This document shows positions 35,301-43,364 of a DNA stretch of 64,000 nt, in pieces. Position 1 is the stretch's first letter, and every line of letters starts with the position of its first letter. The DNA comes from VAZQ01 sp963827585 (lineage in GTDB: Bacteria; Pseudomonadota; Alphaproteobacteria; Rhizobiales; Xanthobacteraceae): positions 558,001 through 622,000 of the forward strand of contig CAWHCK010000046.1 in assembly GCA_963827585.1 (NCBI GenBank), given 5' to 3'. The translations under genes and the position numbers were made by a program. A model generated the notes under the pieces. It was not told where the DNA came from. It saw only the letters and a list, made by a program, of their open reading frames with translations, and did no database searches.

Positions 35301-35939
35301 CTCGACGCGCCGGGCAAGCCGCGCGCGGTCGTTGCCGCGATAGAGCATGTTGGCCGCAAGCCGCACGCGGCCGGGGGCGGCCTCGCGCAGGAGAGAGAGG
35401 AGCGAAGGCTTTTTCGATCCCGCGATGACCTTGAGTTTCGCCTGACCGAAGGCAGTACGGGGCGGAATGATTTCGGTCTGGCTATTGGGGTCCTCACGAT
35501 CGCTTGTCGATTTCCATTTCTCAGGCGGCGGCGCTTCCACGTCGCGCGTCGAGGTCTCCATCACCACCAATTCGAGGCCGTCGATCTGTTCCATGAGGTC
35601 GTCGAGAAGGAGGATGCAGTCGCCTTTCTCCGCGCGCAGGTTGCCGCGCGTGAGCAGGCGACACAGCCGCCCCCAGGCCGCCCGGTCGCGCGGATAGGCG
35701 AGAATGTCGGGCGTGCCGTCGGCGAAGACGAGGCGCGCGCCGGGATGATACCGCAGCGCCAATTTCTGCTCGCGTTTGATGAGATGGGCGCGCACCACGC
35801 CCGCGACCGAATTGCGGTCGCACAGCCCGAGACCGTCGAGCCCGACATGCGCCGCCTGCAGCATCAGCTCCTCGGGATGCGAGGCCCCGCGCAGGAACGA
35901 GAAATTGGAGGCGACCGCGAATTCGAGGTACCGGGGCAT
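32319..35939 (-). CDS. dnaE2: Error-prone DNA polymerase III alpha subunit (DnaE2/ImuC)
   Basis: A 1206-aa C-family polymerase. It has an N-terminal PHP domain (YLEFAVASNFSFLRGASHPEE..., residues 1-280) and the polymerase active site with PDIDVDFEHERREEVI supplying two catalytic Asp residues. Later come the fingers region with MLTCLRKAF, a helix-hairpin-helix, and a C-terminal OB domain (VAVSGLVTIRQRPGSANG). It performs SOS translesion synthesis with ImuA and ImuB. It is somewhat longer than most DnaE2 proteins (about 1050-1150 aa). Normally it follows imuB directly; here a hicAB module separates them. No GTTC-N7-GTTC box is visible before it. AAAGG precedes the ATG. Confidence 0.96.
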   Translation of the reverse strand: MPRYLEFAVASNFSFLRGASHPEELMLQAAHVGLDGLGLCDRNSVAGVVRAHLIKREQKLALRYHPGARLVFADGTPDILAYPRDRAAWGRLCRLLTRGNLRAEKGDCILLLDDLMEQIDGLELVVMETSTRDVEAPPPEKWKSTSDREDPNSQTEIIPPRTAFGQAKLKVIAGSKKPSLLSLLREAAPGRVRLAANMLYRGNDRARLARRVELARQVELPLIAVNDVFYHHPDRRELQDVLTCIREHLTIDTAGRRLAVNAERYLKAPAEMARLFHEAPEAIEETAALDRELTFSLDELRYEYPEEMRAGFATPQDALVHLAWEGAAARYPEGIPDSVRRSLDHELALIAELKYAPYFLTVHYIVGYARSQNILCQGRGSAANSAVCYCLRITDVDPRDGRLLFERFISSDRGEPPDIDVDFEHERREEVIQHIYEHYGRDHTGIAATVISYRGRSAIREVGKVFGLSEDTIGALSSSIWGMGGGGVRTDELVRAGIDANSPRMQKMRALAMEIQSFPRHLSQHVGGFVITRSRLDEVVPIGNGAMKERTFVEWDKDDLDALGILKVDVLGLGMLTCLRKAFELIEKHYDRSFRALRPEQEHGTGFFALSAIPKEDAAVYRMLQRADSLGVFQVESRAQMSMLPRLKPQNFYDLVIEVAIVRPGPIQGDMVHPYLRRRQGIEPVSYPSKELEAVLDKTLGVPLFQEQAMKIAIVAGGFTPGEADKLRRAMATFKRTGTIGTFKTKMIEGMVARNYPRDFAERCFSQIEGFGEYGFPESHAASFALLVYASAWLKCRYPDVFAAALLNAQPMGFYAPAQIVRDLREHGVEVRPVDINHSDWDATLEPGPRAAGRVHALHRAMAGDIYSTHALRLGFRKIKGLSEADAKLIVAKLIVAKRRRNGENEPAGARPYTSVRDLWLRTGLSPRLIERLADADVFGSLGLTRRQALWAAKALGRVGATDDDLPLFRGDMLRASGTAATPQAPAPVPVPCEPEVQLPPMPLGEEVVNDYRFLELSLRPHPASFLRADLTRRGIIRNEELRARKSGTRVAVSGLVTIRQRPGSANGVIFMTIEDETAIANIIVWSRTFERFRPIILGARYVAVSGEVQQESGVIHVVAGRLDDLTSLLARLTEDAPPIESLARADAVKRPHDEDIDSRARGRRNPPRIAAPAQLPDLLASDLDVPARGSAHAPSRRGGTKIVRR

Positions 35940-36098
35940 GACAGACTTGCCTTTCAGACGAAATTATCTACTTATATACACACGCTCCTGCGGCGACCCG
36001 TCCGCCCTGAAAGGTCTCGCAACGCCACGATCTCGGGAGAGCAGAACGGCCGATGGGCAAAGCTCTGTCCATAACGGTGCGCCTCGGAGGCGGGAGGG

Positions 36099-36290
36099 AT
36101 GGAAAGAAACAGCCGTAAGCTGATCCGGATGCTGGAGCAGGATGGGTGGATACTTGATCGGGTGAGTGGCGATCACCACACGTTCAAGCATCCCGAGCGG
36201 AACGTGATCATCACCGTGACCCATCCAAGGAGGGATTTGCCGGTCGGACTGGTGCGGCGCATTTATAAGCTGGCTGGCTGGCGACCTTGA
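36099..36290 (+). CDS. hicA: HicA-family mRNA interferase toxin
   Basis: A 63-aa double-stranded RNA-binding-fold toxin MERNSRKLIRMLEQDGWILD. The family's catalytic His sits in SGDHHTFKHP, and the C-terminal LPVGLVRRIYKLAGW matches HicA. GGGAGGG precedes the ATG. HicA cleaves mRNAs to halt translation and is neutralised by HicB, encoded 30 nt downstream. It is located on the opposite strand between imuB and dnaE2. Confidence 0.92.
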   Translation: MERNSRKLIRMLEQDGWILDRVSGDHHTFKHPERNVIITVTHPRRDLPVGLVRRIYKLAGWRP

Positions 36291-36320
36291 TCGGTCACGT
36301 TGCGAGGAAGGTTCCAATCG

Positions 36321-36731
36321 ATGTCGACGCATTACGTAGCCGTTATCGAAAAAGATGCTGACAGTGCTTTCGGCGTCTGGTTTCCGGATGTGGAAGGGTG
36401 TTTCTCGGCCGGCGAGACCCTGGAAGAAGCCGTCGCGAATGCGGCTGCGGCCCTTCGCCAACACGTGGAGGCGCTTGAAAGCGCAGGCCAGCCGTTGTCG
36501 AAAGCGCGCGCCGTGGACGCGGTCCTGCGTGACAGGGATGTAAAGGCATCCCTCAAGACAGGAGCTGTGCTGTTCGCCGTTCCTTTGCTCGCCGACGCCG
36601 GCCGGACCGTGCGGATCAACATTTCGCTCGACAAGGCACTCGTCGACCAAATCGATGACGCCGCTTCGGCACGGGGGCTCACGCGCTCGGCTTTCATCGC
36701 GCAGGCCGCACGCGAGAAAATTGCTGGCTGA
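36321..36731 (+). CDS. hicB: HicB-family antitoxin
   Basis: A 136-aa antitoxin. The N-terminal RNase H-like HicB domain reads YVAVIEKDADSAFGVWFPDVEGCFSAGETLEEAVANA. The C-terminal ribbon-helix-helix DNA-binding part reads VRINISLDKALVDQIDDAASARGLTRSAFI. This order, and hicA before hicB, is standard. It both neutralises HicA and represses the hicAB promoter. ATG 36321 starts the family homology; an in-frame upstream ATG (36300) would add seven residues. AGGAAGG is 12-13 nt upstream. Confidence 0.92.
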   Translation: MSTHYVAVIEKDADSAFGVWFPDVEGCFSAGETLEEAVANAAAALRQHVEALESAGQPLSKARAVDAVLRDRDVKASLKTGAVLFAVPLLADAGRTVRINISLDKALVDQIDDAASARGLTRSAFIAQAAREKIAG

Positions 36732-36781
36732 TCTGCTTTCGAAGTCTTCACTTTCAAGTCTCTGTAAGTCCTCCGCGCATC

Positions 36782-38395
36782 TCACGCATACATCCCGTGC
36801 AGAAACCAACGCGGCGTTGACTTGGCGATGTCGCGGTAGAGGCCGGCGCGAAACAGCCAGAAGCGCAGCCCTGCCTTGTCCTCGACGCGGAAATAATCGC
36901 GCGCTCCGCCGCCCGCTTCGCTCCACCAGGCGCCTTCGATGCGCTCGGGCCCTTCGGCGGCAACCACTTCGTGCAGCGCGCGGCGCCAGCGGAAGCGCAT
37001 CGGCGGGCCGTCGGGCACAAGGGCAAAGACCTCCGCGATCGGCTCGGGCCTGGTGAGAAAACGCAGCGGCCGCGGGCTCAATTCGACGTCGGCGCGGAAG
37101 CGGCGGAACGCATCCCAGCCGAGCTCGGCTCTCGCCATGGCCTGCGCCGGGAGCGCGGCGACGGCGAGTTCGGGGATATGGCTGTCGTGGGCGGCGAGAC
37201 GCGAAACCCGCCGCCGCCCGAGCCGTGCGCTCAGCCGGTCGACCAGCCGGTCGAGCTCGGCCTGGTCCTCGTTTGTGCCGAGACCGATCTGTTCGTCCGG
37301 ACAGGGTTCGGCGTTGAGCACGGAAAGCCGCGCCAGATCGAAACCGAAGCCCGGATCGATCTCGTCGCCGAGCGCGGCGAGCCGCTCGACGAAGAGCGCG
37401 CGGATCGACTGAGGCTCCCGAAGGGGACGGGAAGTGCCGGCGGCGATGCGCTTGACCGCGCCATCGGTGCGGAAGAGGGCAAGCTCGAGGCGCCGCGCGC
37501 CGTCCCCGCGTGCCGCCAGCGCAGTCTTGAGCCGCGCCGCGAGCCGCTCGACGATCGCGAGCACGTCCTCTTCGCGCATGATCGGCTCGTGAAAGTTCCT
37601 CTCGGCGACATAAGGTGCGACCGGGAGAATCGGAGTGAGCGGCTCGTCTTCGCGACCGAGCGCGCGATCGAGTTTGCGCAAGAGATCGGTGCCGAAACGG
37701 GCGGCGAGCGGCGCGCGCGGCAGATCGAGGATGTCGCCGATGCGTTTCAAGCCGAGGCGCGCCAGCGCGGCAACCGTCTCGGCCGGCAGCCGCAGCGCCG
37801 CGAGCGGCAGCGGCGCCAGGCTTTCGCGCTCGCTCCGACCGGACGGGTGATCCCGATTCCCGGAACGTTCGCAGGCCGGAATCATCCGGCCAGGCTGCGC
37901 CATGGCGGCATCACCGAAACGCGCCACGGCGGAGGCGGCGCCGATGGTGGTGGCGATGGCGATGCGTGCCGAAAAACCGAAGCCCGTCACCCGCCTGAGA
38001 AGATCGTCGCGAAGTTTCGCCTCGCCGCCGAAGAGATGGGCGCAGCCGCCGATGTCGAGCAAGATGCCGTCGGGCGGGTCGGCGGCGACGAGCGGCGTGT
38101 AGCGCTGGCACCAGTCGGCAATGGCATCGAGGAGGTGCGCGTCGGCGGCTTGGTTCTCCGGCACGGCCGTGAGCGTTGGATGCATGGCGCGGGCCTGCGC
38201 CAGCGCGAGGCCGGCGGTGAGTCCGAGCCGCGCCGCCGCGGCGTCGACTGCGACGAGGAGGTCGAGGTTGCCGCGTTTGCCGAAGACGACGAGGGGAAGA
38301 GACGCTTCACGCCACTGCCGCGCGATGCGGTCGGTTGAAAGCCGCTCCAGCCACAGGCTCAGAATCCGTTGCGAGCTCGAAACGCCGCTCCTCAC
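36782..38395 (-). CDS. imuB: ImuB, catalytically inactive Y-family polymerase homologue
   Basis: About 537 aa with the start RSGVSSSQRILSLWLERLSTDR, the conserved ImuB N-terminus. It has a Y-family fold with DGILLDIGGCAHLFGGE, where active polymerases have the catalytic SLDE motif, and it lacks the first catalytic Asp, consistent with a scaffold role. ImuB bridges the beta clamp, ImuA and DnaE2; a clamp-binding peptide cannot be assigned with certainty. GTG 38395 gives a typical length and overlaps imuA by 89 nt; ATG 38491 is an alternative. The downstream hicAB module is convergent, 51 nt away. Confidence 0.9.
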   Translation of the reverse strand: MRSGVSSSQRILSLWLERLSTDRIARQWREASLPLVVFGKRGNLDLLVAVDAAAARLGLTAGLALAQARAMHPTLTAVPENQAADAHLLDAIADWCQRYTPLVAADPPDGILLDIGGCAHLFGGEAKLRDDLLRRVTGFGFSARIAIATTIGAASAVARFGDAAMAQPGRMIPACERSGNRDHPSGRSERESLAPLPLAALRLPAETVAALARLGLKRIGDILDLPRAPLAARFGTDLLRKLDRALGREDEPLTPILPVAPYVAERNFHEPIMREEDVLAIVERLAARLKTALAARGDGARRLELALFRTDGAVKRIAAGTSRPLREPQSIRALFVERLAALGDEIDPGFGFDLARLSVLNAEPCPDEQIGLGTNEDQAELDRLVDRLSARLGRRRVSRLAAHDSHIPELAVAALPAQAMARAELGWDAFRRFRADVELSPRPLRFLTRPEPIAEVFALVPDGPPMRFRWRRALHEVVAAEGPERIEGAWWSEAGGGARDYFRVEDKAGLRFWLFRAGLYRDIAKSTPRWFLHGMYA

Positions 38396-39179
38396 TGTTC
38401 CACTCCACGATCCATGCTCCGAGACGACCACGGCGGTTGCGCACGAGGCGCGCAGCCAGGCGCGGCCGACCGAGGCCGTGACATCTTTCATTGCCTCGTC
38501 CTGAAAGAGGGGAGGACGGCGCCGCGCCGATGATCCAGCGCGTCGCGGCGGCGGAAGGCACATCGTCCGGCGCGGTGCGCAAGAGCAGGCCCAGCGTGCC
38601 GCCGGCGGCGGCCGCGAGCGAGAGCCGCCGCGTCGCCACCTGATCGATCCCACCTGGGCGCATCTCGCCGATCACCACGCCGACGGCGCGGCAGCGCAAC
38701 GCTTCCTCCATCGCCCACAACCCATCGCGCCCGCGCATGGCGGCGACCGTGATCAGCCGCTCGGGAGCGATGCCGACCCCGTCGAGACCGGGCCCATAGG
38801 GCGCGCCATTCTCGGCGAGCGAGAGATCCTCGGCGATCCAGAGCACGTTCCTGCCCGGAACGAGGACAGAAACCGCTTTCTCGTCATTCCGGGACCCGTT
38901 CCGGCAGGACATCTGTCGCGCCGCGAGCGCCAGCGCAAAGCCCGTGGCAGCGGCAGTCTCCGCCTCACGCGCGGCGGCGATCTCGTGCAGCGCGCCGCAG
39001 CTGAGCCCGCCGCCGAGATCGCCGTCGATCGCGGGAATGCCGAGCGCAAGCGGAGCTCTGAAGTCGCCCGGAAGGCCGGTTGCCGCTTCGACCGCGTAGA
39101 GATTCCGGCGCAGCCGATCGATGAGCGCCGCCGACGTCCCGGCGGGAGAAGAGGAGCCCAGTCGTGCAGTTGCGGCCAT
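38307..39179 (-). CDS. imuA: ImuA, RecA-like SOS mutagenesis protein
   Basis: A 290-aa RecA/SulA-like protein with AIDGDLGGGLSCGALHEIAAA near the N-terminus, NVLWIAEDLSLAENG and IGEMRPGGIDQVATRRL. No complete Walker A is present, as expected for the family. In Caulobacter ImuA and ImuB act with DnaE2 in damage-induced mutagenesis. A LexA-type box lies 17 nt upstream of ATG 39179. The 3' end overlaps imuB, implying translational coupling. Confidence 0.92.
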   Translation of the reverse strand: MAATARLGSSSPAGTSAALIDRLRRNLYAVEAATGLPGDFRAPLALGIPAIDGDLGGGLSCGALHEIAAAREAETAAATGFALALAARQMSCRNGSRNDEKAVSVLVPGRNVLWIAEDLSLAENGAPYGPGLDGVGIAPERLITVAAMRGRDGLWAMEEALRCRAVGVVIGEMRPGGIDQVATRRLSLAAAAGGTLGLLLRTAPDDVPSAAATRWIIGAAPSSPLSGRGNERCHGLGRPRLAARLVRNRRGRLGAWIVEWNSEERRFELATDSEPVAGAAFNRPHRAAVA

Positions 39180-39195
39180 GCCATCCGAGCCGAAA

Positions 39196-39210
39196 GTTCA
39201 TGATTTGTTC
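39196..39210 (-). promoter_or_regulatory. LexA (SOS) box upstream of imuA
   Basis: The plus strand reads GTTCATGATTTGTTC, an exact GTTC-N7-GTTC direct repeat, the alphaproteobacterial LexA-binding consensus. It lies 17-31 nt upstream of the imuA start codon, overlapping where the promoter or leader would be. Confidence 0.88.
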
Positions 39211-39325
39211 TATTGATTCCCGAGCCCGGAGGCGGCGTCAAGGATGGAAATAAGATATTGAAAATGCATCTTTTTTGGCAGCAGCCGCGGCAATCCTGGC
39301 CGCCCACCTCGTCCGCCCGCGGTTC

Positions 39326-40465
39326 TCAGGCCTGGACGATGACGCGACGGTCGATATCGCGCACGTTGCTCACCCCACAGAGCGCCATGGTCACGTCGAG
39401 CTCCCTGGCCAGGATTTCGATGGCCTTGGCCACTCCCGCCTCGCCGCCGGCGCCAAGACCGTAGACGTAGGAGCGCCCGACCATGCACGAACGCGCTCCG
39501 TGTGCGAGCGCGCGCACGATGTCGTGGCCCGAGCGAATGCCGCCGTCGAACATCACCTCGATCTGATCGCCCACTGCCTCGACCACCTTGGGCAGCGCCG
39601 AGATCGAGGAGGGCGCGCCATCGAGCTGGCGTCCGCCGTGATTGGAGACCACGAGCGCGCTGGCGCCGGTTTTGGCGGCGGTCCGGGCGTCCTCGACATC
39701 GAGGATGCCCTTGAGGATGAGCTTGCCCGGCCAGACGCTGCGCACCCACTCGACGTCCTTCCAGCTCAACGCCGGATCGAACTGGCTCGCGGTCCATTGC
39801 GCCAGCGATTTTACGTTTTCCATGCCGCGCACGTGGCCGGCAAGATTGCCGAAGGTCTTGCGCTTGCCGCGCAGGATCGAGAGCGCCCAGGCCGGTTTTG
39901 TTGCGATATCGACGATATTGCCGAGCTTGATCTGCGGCGGCACGGTCATGCCGTTGCGGATGTCGCAGTGGCGCTGGCCGAGCACCTGGAGGTCGAGCGT
40001 GAGCACGAGCGCGCTGCATTTCGCGGCCGCCGCGCGCTCGATCAGCGTGCGGATGAAGCCGCGGTCCTTCATCACGTAGAGCTGGAACCAGAACGGCTTG
40101 TCGACTGCCTGCGCCACGTCCTCGATCGCGCAGATCGACATGGTCGAGAGCGTGAACGGGATGCCTGCGGCTTGCGCCGCACGACAAGCCAGAATCTCCC
40201 CGTCGCCATGCTGCATGCCGCAGAGCCCGATCGGCGCGAGCGCCAGCGGGAGCGAGACCTTCTCGCCGACGATGGCTGTGGAGAGATCGCGCTGCGATAC
40301 GTCAACGAGCACGCGCTGGCGCAGCTTGATGCGCTCGAGGTCCTCGCGATTGGCGCGCAGGGTCTCCTGTGAATACGATCCGGCCTCGGCATAGTCGAAA
40401 AAGGCGCGCGGGACCTTGCGACGGGCCAGCTGACGCAGATCCTCGATGCAGGTCATGGTGCGCAT
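39326..40465 (-). CDS. FMN-dependent alpha-hydroxyacid oxidase/dehydrogenase
   Basis: A 379-aa TIM-barrel flavoprotein of the L-lactate dehydrogenase/glycolate oxidase family. It starts MTCIEDLRQLARRKVPRAFFDYAEAGS and shows LALAPIGLCGM and WFQLYVMKDR. The active-site SNHGGRQLDG is intact, as is FDGGIRSGHDIVRAL (FMN phosphate). It oxidises a 2-hydroxyacid such as L-lactate, glycolate or mandelate to the oxoacid. The frame may start at ATG 40465 or 40456 (MTCIED); the former is kept. It stands alone downstream of the imu promoter region on the same strand. Confidence 0.9.
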   Translation of the reverse strand: MRTMTCIEDLRQLARRKVPRAFFDYAEAGSYSQETLRANREDLERIKLRQRVLVDVSQRDLSTAIVGEKVSLPLALAPIGLCGMQHGDGEILACRAAQAAGIPFTLSTMSICAIEDVAQAVDKPFWFQLYVMKDRGFIRTLIERAAAAKCSALVLTLDLQVLGQRHCDIRNGMTVPPQIKLGNIVDIATKPAWALSILRGKRKTFGNLAGHVRGMENVKSLAQWTASQFDPALSWKDVEWVRSVWPGKLILKGILDVEDARTAAKTGASALVVSNHGGRQLDGAPSSISALPKVVEAVGDQIEVMFDGGIRSGHDIVRALAHGARSCMVGRSYVYGLGAGGEAGVAKAIEILARELDVTMALCGVSNVRDIDRRVIVQA

Positions 40466-40606
40466 GCCGATACTCTTAGCACGATCCGATCCTGTGGTGT
40501 CGCAGCGGCGGGCAGCGCCACGCTCCGCACAACGGGGAACGCCGACCCTGTCCAGCGCGTTATCTCAGCACGGCGCCCGTTAGCGGCGCCGGCAGGGAGA
40601 ACATTC

Positions 40607-40795
40607 ATGGGAATTCCGAACGAAACCGTCGCGGAGCATGAGCTCGACGAGAAGGCCAAGCGCGACCGGGACGCGGAGCAGAAACGCAAGCTGGAGAAGT
40701 CGCTCGAGCAAGGCCTCGAGGACAGCTTTCCCGGTTCCGATCCGATCAACGTCACGCAGCCTCCTCCAACTGCAGGCGACAAGAAGAAGAAATAG
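40607..40795 (+). CDS. Small conserved protein with SFPGSDPINVTQP motif
   Basis: A 62-aa hydrophilic protein with a highly charged helical first half (EHELDEKAKRDRDAEQKRKL) and a C-terminal motif LEDSFPGSDPINVTQPPP, then a Lys tail. Small proteins with this DSFPxSDP motif are widespread in rhizobia; no function is known to me. GGCAGGGAGAA precedes ATG 40607. It lies 158 nt before glmM on the same strand. Confidence 0.75.
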   Translation: MGIPNETVAEHELDEKAKRDRDAEQKRKLEKSLEQGLEDSFPGSDPINVTQPPPTAGDKKKK

Positions 40796-40952
40796 CAGGG
40801 CAACAATCCCTGAACTCGGGACCGCCGCCGGGCCCCGGTGGCGGTTCCATTTATCATGGACGCAAGAATCGTTCGTATTTTTTGAAGATTTCAGGCATTG
40901 AATTGACCTATGATCTGGCCGAGAACGGCGCCCTTCACCGGGTCTGGGGAAC

Positions 40953-42293
40953 ATGGTTCGTAAGTACTTCGGCACCGACGGCATCCGCGGCCGCGCCAAC
41001 GGCGTGATCACGGCGGAACTGGCGCTCAAGGTCGGGCAGGCGGCAGGTCTGATCTTTCGCCGCGGCGACCATCGCCACCGCGTGCTGATCGGCAAGGACA
41101 CCCGGCTCTCCGGTTACATGATCGAGACGGCGCTGGTCGCGGGCTTCACCTCGGTCGGCATGGACGTGCTGCTCACGGGCCCGATTCCCACGCCGGCGGT
41201 CGGCATGCTCACCCGCTCCATGCGCGCCGATCTCGGCGTGATGATCTCGGCCTCGCACAATCCCTTCGACGACAACGGCATCAAGCTTTTTGGTCCTGAC
41301 GGCTTCAAACTGTCCGACGAGGTCGAATATCAGATCGAAGCGCTGATCGATTCCGAGCTCGTCAAGAAGCTGGCAAAGGGCGCGGATCTCGGGCGTGCCA
41401 AGCGCATCGATGGCGTGCAGGACCGCTATATAGAGTTCGCCAAGCGCACTTTGCCGAAAAACCTCTCGCTCGCCGGCTTGCGTGTCGTGGTCGACTGCGC
41501 CCACGGCGCCGGATACCGCGTGACACCGGAGGCGCTCCGCGAGCTCGACGCCGAGGTGATCTCGATGGGGATCGAGCCCGATGGCTTCAATATCAATCGC
41601 GAATGCGGCTCGACCGAGCCCACGGCCCTTTGCCAGAAGGTGAAGGAAATGCGCGCCGATATCGGCATCGCGCTCGATGGCGACGCCGACCGGGTGATCA
41701 TCGCTGACGAGCGCGGGCGCATTGTCGATGGCGACCAGTTGCTGGCGGTGATCGCCGAAAGCTGGCAGGCCGACGGTCGTCTCGCCAAGCCCGGCATCGT
41801 CGTGACCGTCATGTCCAATCTCGGTCTCGAGCGCTATCTCGAGACGCTGGGAATCTCGCTCGCGCGCACGCCGGTCGGCGACCGTTACGTGCTCGAGCAC
41901 ATGCGCAGCCACGGCTACAATGTCGGCGGCGAGCCGTCGGGGCACATCATCCTCTCCGACTATACCACCACGGGTGACGGCCTGCTCGCGGCGCTGCAGG
42001 TGATGGCCGTGGTGAAAAAGCACGAGCAGCCGGTGTCGAAGGTCTGCCACCGCTTCGATCCGCTGCCGCAAGTTCTCAAGAACGTGCGCTACAAGAGCGG
42101 CAAGCCGCTCGAGAACGCCACGGTGCGCAGCGCCATCAAGAATGCGGAAGCGCGCCTCGACGGCCACGGCCGGCTGATCGTGCGTTCGTCCGGCACCGAG
42201 CCCGTGATCCGCGTCATGGGCGAGGGCGACGACAAGGGGTTGGTCGAGGAGGTCGTCGACGGGGTGGTCGATGCCCTTACCAACGCAGCCTGA
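40953..42293 (+). CDS. glmM: Phosphoglucosamine mutase GlmM
   Basis: A 446-aa alpha-D-phosphohexomutase. MVRKYFGTDGIRGRANG is the GlmM start; the phosphoserine loop is ISASHNPFDDNG (S101), the metal loop DGDADRV, the sugar-binding EPSGHII and the phosphate-binding RSSGTEPVIRVM. It interconverts glucosamine-6-P and glucosamine-1-P for UDP-GlcNAc synthesis. Length matches the family exactly. GGGGAAC precedes the ATG. It appears monocistronic here; in many alphaproteobacteria it follows ftsH, which is not in this window. Confidence 0.97.
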   Translation: MVRKYFGTDGIRGRANGVITAELALKVGQAAGLIFRRGDHRHRVLIGKDTRLSGYMIETALVAGFTSVGMDVLLTGPIPTPAVGMLTRSMRADLGVMISASHNPFDDNGIKLFGPDGFKLSDEVEYQIEALIDSELVKKLAKGADLGRAKRIDGVQDRYIEFAKRTLPKNLSLAGLRVVVDCAHGAGYRVTPEALRELDAEVISMGIEPDGFNINRECGSTEPTALCQKVKEMRADIGIALDGDADRVIIADERGRIVDGDQLLAVIAESWQADGRLAKPGIVVTVMSNLGLERYLETLGISLARTPVGDRYVLEHMRSHGYNVGGEPSGHIILSDYTTTGDGLLAALQVMAVVKKHEQPVSKVCHRFDPLPQVLKNVRYKSGKPLENATVRSAIKNAEARLDGHGRLIVRSSGTEPVIRVMGEGDDKGLVEEVVDGVVDALTNAA

Positions 42294-42470
42294 GCGCCGG
42301 TTGCCCGGAGTTCGGATATAGGGGGCAAGCCGGCGCCGCTGCCGGCGCCGCCGAGCAGGCATAGATTGGAATACGTATAAAATCGGCGTTTTGTTTTTGC
42401 CTGTCCGGCCGGCCTCATGTATCGATAGTTGCATAACGAACTAAAGCCAGTCTGGGAACGCTGGGCGTCC

Positions 42471-42692
42471 ATGATCGTCTGCTCCTGTAACGTGCTAACC
42501 GACCATGACGTGCGCACGGCGCTGAGCGCTGCCCAAACGCCGCGCACGACCGGCCAGGTCTATGGTTGCCTCGGCTGCAGCGCCCAATGCGGGCGCTGCG
42601 CGCGCACCATCCGCCGCATCATGGACGAGGCGATCGCGGGCGCATGCGTCGCCACCTGTCAGGGCTGCCCCGGCGGCGAGCACCGCGACTAA
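42471..42692 (+). CDS. bfd: Bacterioferritin-associated ferredoxin (Bfd)
   Basis: A 73-aa [2Fe-2S] protein with MIVCSCNVLTDHDV and the second cysteine pair in YGCLGCSAQCGRC, matching Bfd. It donates electrons to bacterioferritin to release stored iron. ATG 42471 is chosen over an upstream in-frame ATG (42429) because the family starts at MIVCSCN. bfr follows 137 nt downstream on the same strand. An AT-rich patch at 42366-42381 (TTGGAATACGTATAAA) loosely resembles an Irr box. Confidence 0.92.
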   Translation: MIVCSCNVLTDHDVRTALSAAQTPRTTGQVYGCLGCSAQCGRCARTIRRIMDEAIAGACVATCQGCPGGEHRD

Positions 42693-42768
42693 TCACATCT
42701 GATATCTGTCGTTTCGGCTGGGCAGGTGATCCCTCCCGCCCTTGCCGTTTCGCGCGTTTTACGCCAGA

Positions 42769-42784
42769 TTAGAGCGATTCCAAA
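42769..42784 (+). promoter_or_regulatory. Irr-box-like (iron control element) site upstream of bfr
   Basis: TTAGAGCGATTCCAAA resembles the rhizobial iron control element TTTAGAANNNTTCTAAA, with one mismatch in each half. Irr represses bfr under low iron in related genera (established there). The site lies 46 nt before the bfr start codon. Confidence 0.55.
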
Positions 42785-42829
42785 TTATGGGTCGCGACCG
42801 CGGCGGATTGAGCGAGGGATTAAGAGATC

Positions 42830-43321
42830 ATGAAGGGCGACGCACGGGTCATCGAGTACCTCAACCGCGGCCTGCGGCACGAGCTCGCGGCCATCAATCA
42901 ATATTGGCTGCACTACCGGCTCTTGGACAATTGGGGCTACCGGGCGCTGGCCAAGAAATGGCGCAAGGAATCGATCGAGGAAATGGAGCACGCCGACCAT
43001 ATCGTCGCGCGGATCATCTTCCTCGACGGCTTTCCCAACATGCAGGTGATCGATCCGCTTCACATCGGCCAGAACGTGAAGGAAGTGCTCGACTGCGATC
43101 TTGCGGCGGAGATGTCGGCGCGCGCGCTCTATCAAGAAGCGGCGACGCATTGTCATGCAGTCAAGGACTATGTCAGCCGCGACCTGTTCGAGAAGCTCAT
43201 GCACGACGAGGAAGAGCACATCGACTTTCTCGAGACCCAGCTCGATCTCGTCGCCAAGCTCGGGCTCGAGCTCTACGCCCAGCACCACATCGGAGAGCTC
43301 GACGACGATCACAAGGACTGA
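42830..43321 (+). CDS. bfr: Bacterioferritin
   Basis: A 163-aa 24-mer iron-storage ferritin. The ferroxidase ligands are all in register: E18, E51, H54, E94, E127 and H130 (RHELAAINQY, EEMEHADHI, AAEMSAR, HDEEEHID). M52 is the heme ligand shared between subunits. It works with Bfd encoded just upstream. The likely translation signal is the GAGGGATTAAGAGATC leader before the ATG. An Irr-like site lies 46 nt upstream. Confidence 0.97.
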   Translation: MKGDARVIEYLNRGLRHELAAINQYWLHYRLLDNWGYRALAKKWRKESIEEMEHADHIVARIIFLDGFPNMQVIDPLHIGQNVKEVLDCDLAAEMSARALYQEAATHCHAVKDYVSRDLFEKLMHDEEEHIDFLETQLDLVAKLGLELYAQHHIGELDDDHKD

Positions 43322-43364
43322 GGGCGCGGGATACGCTCTCGGTGGTGCGGCCGCGCTTCGCCGA

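Noticed and set aside
33330..36074. 914-codon plus-strand ORF
   Set aside because: Antisense to dnaE2, whose conserved polymerase motifs settle the coding strand.
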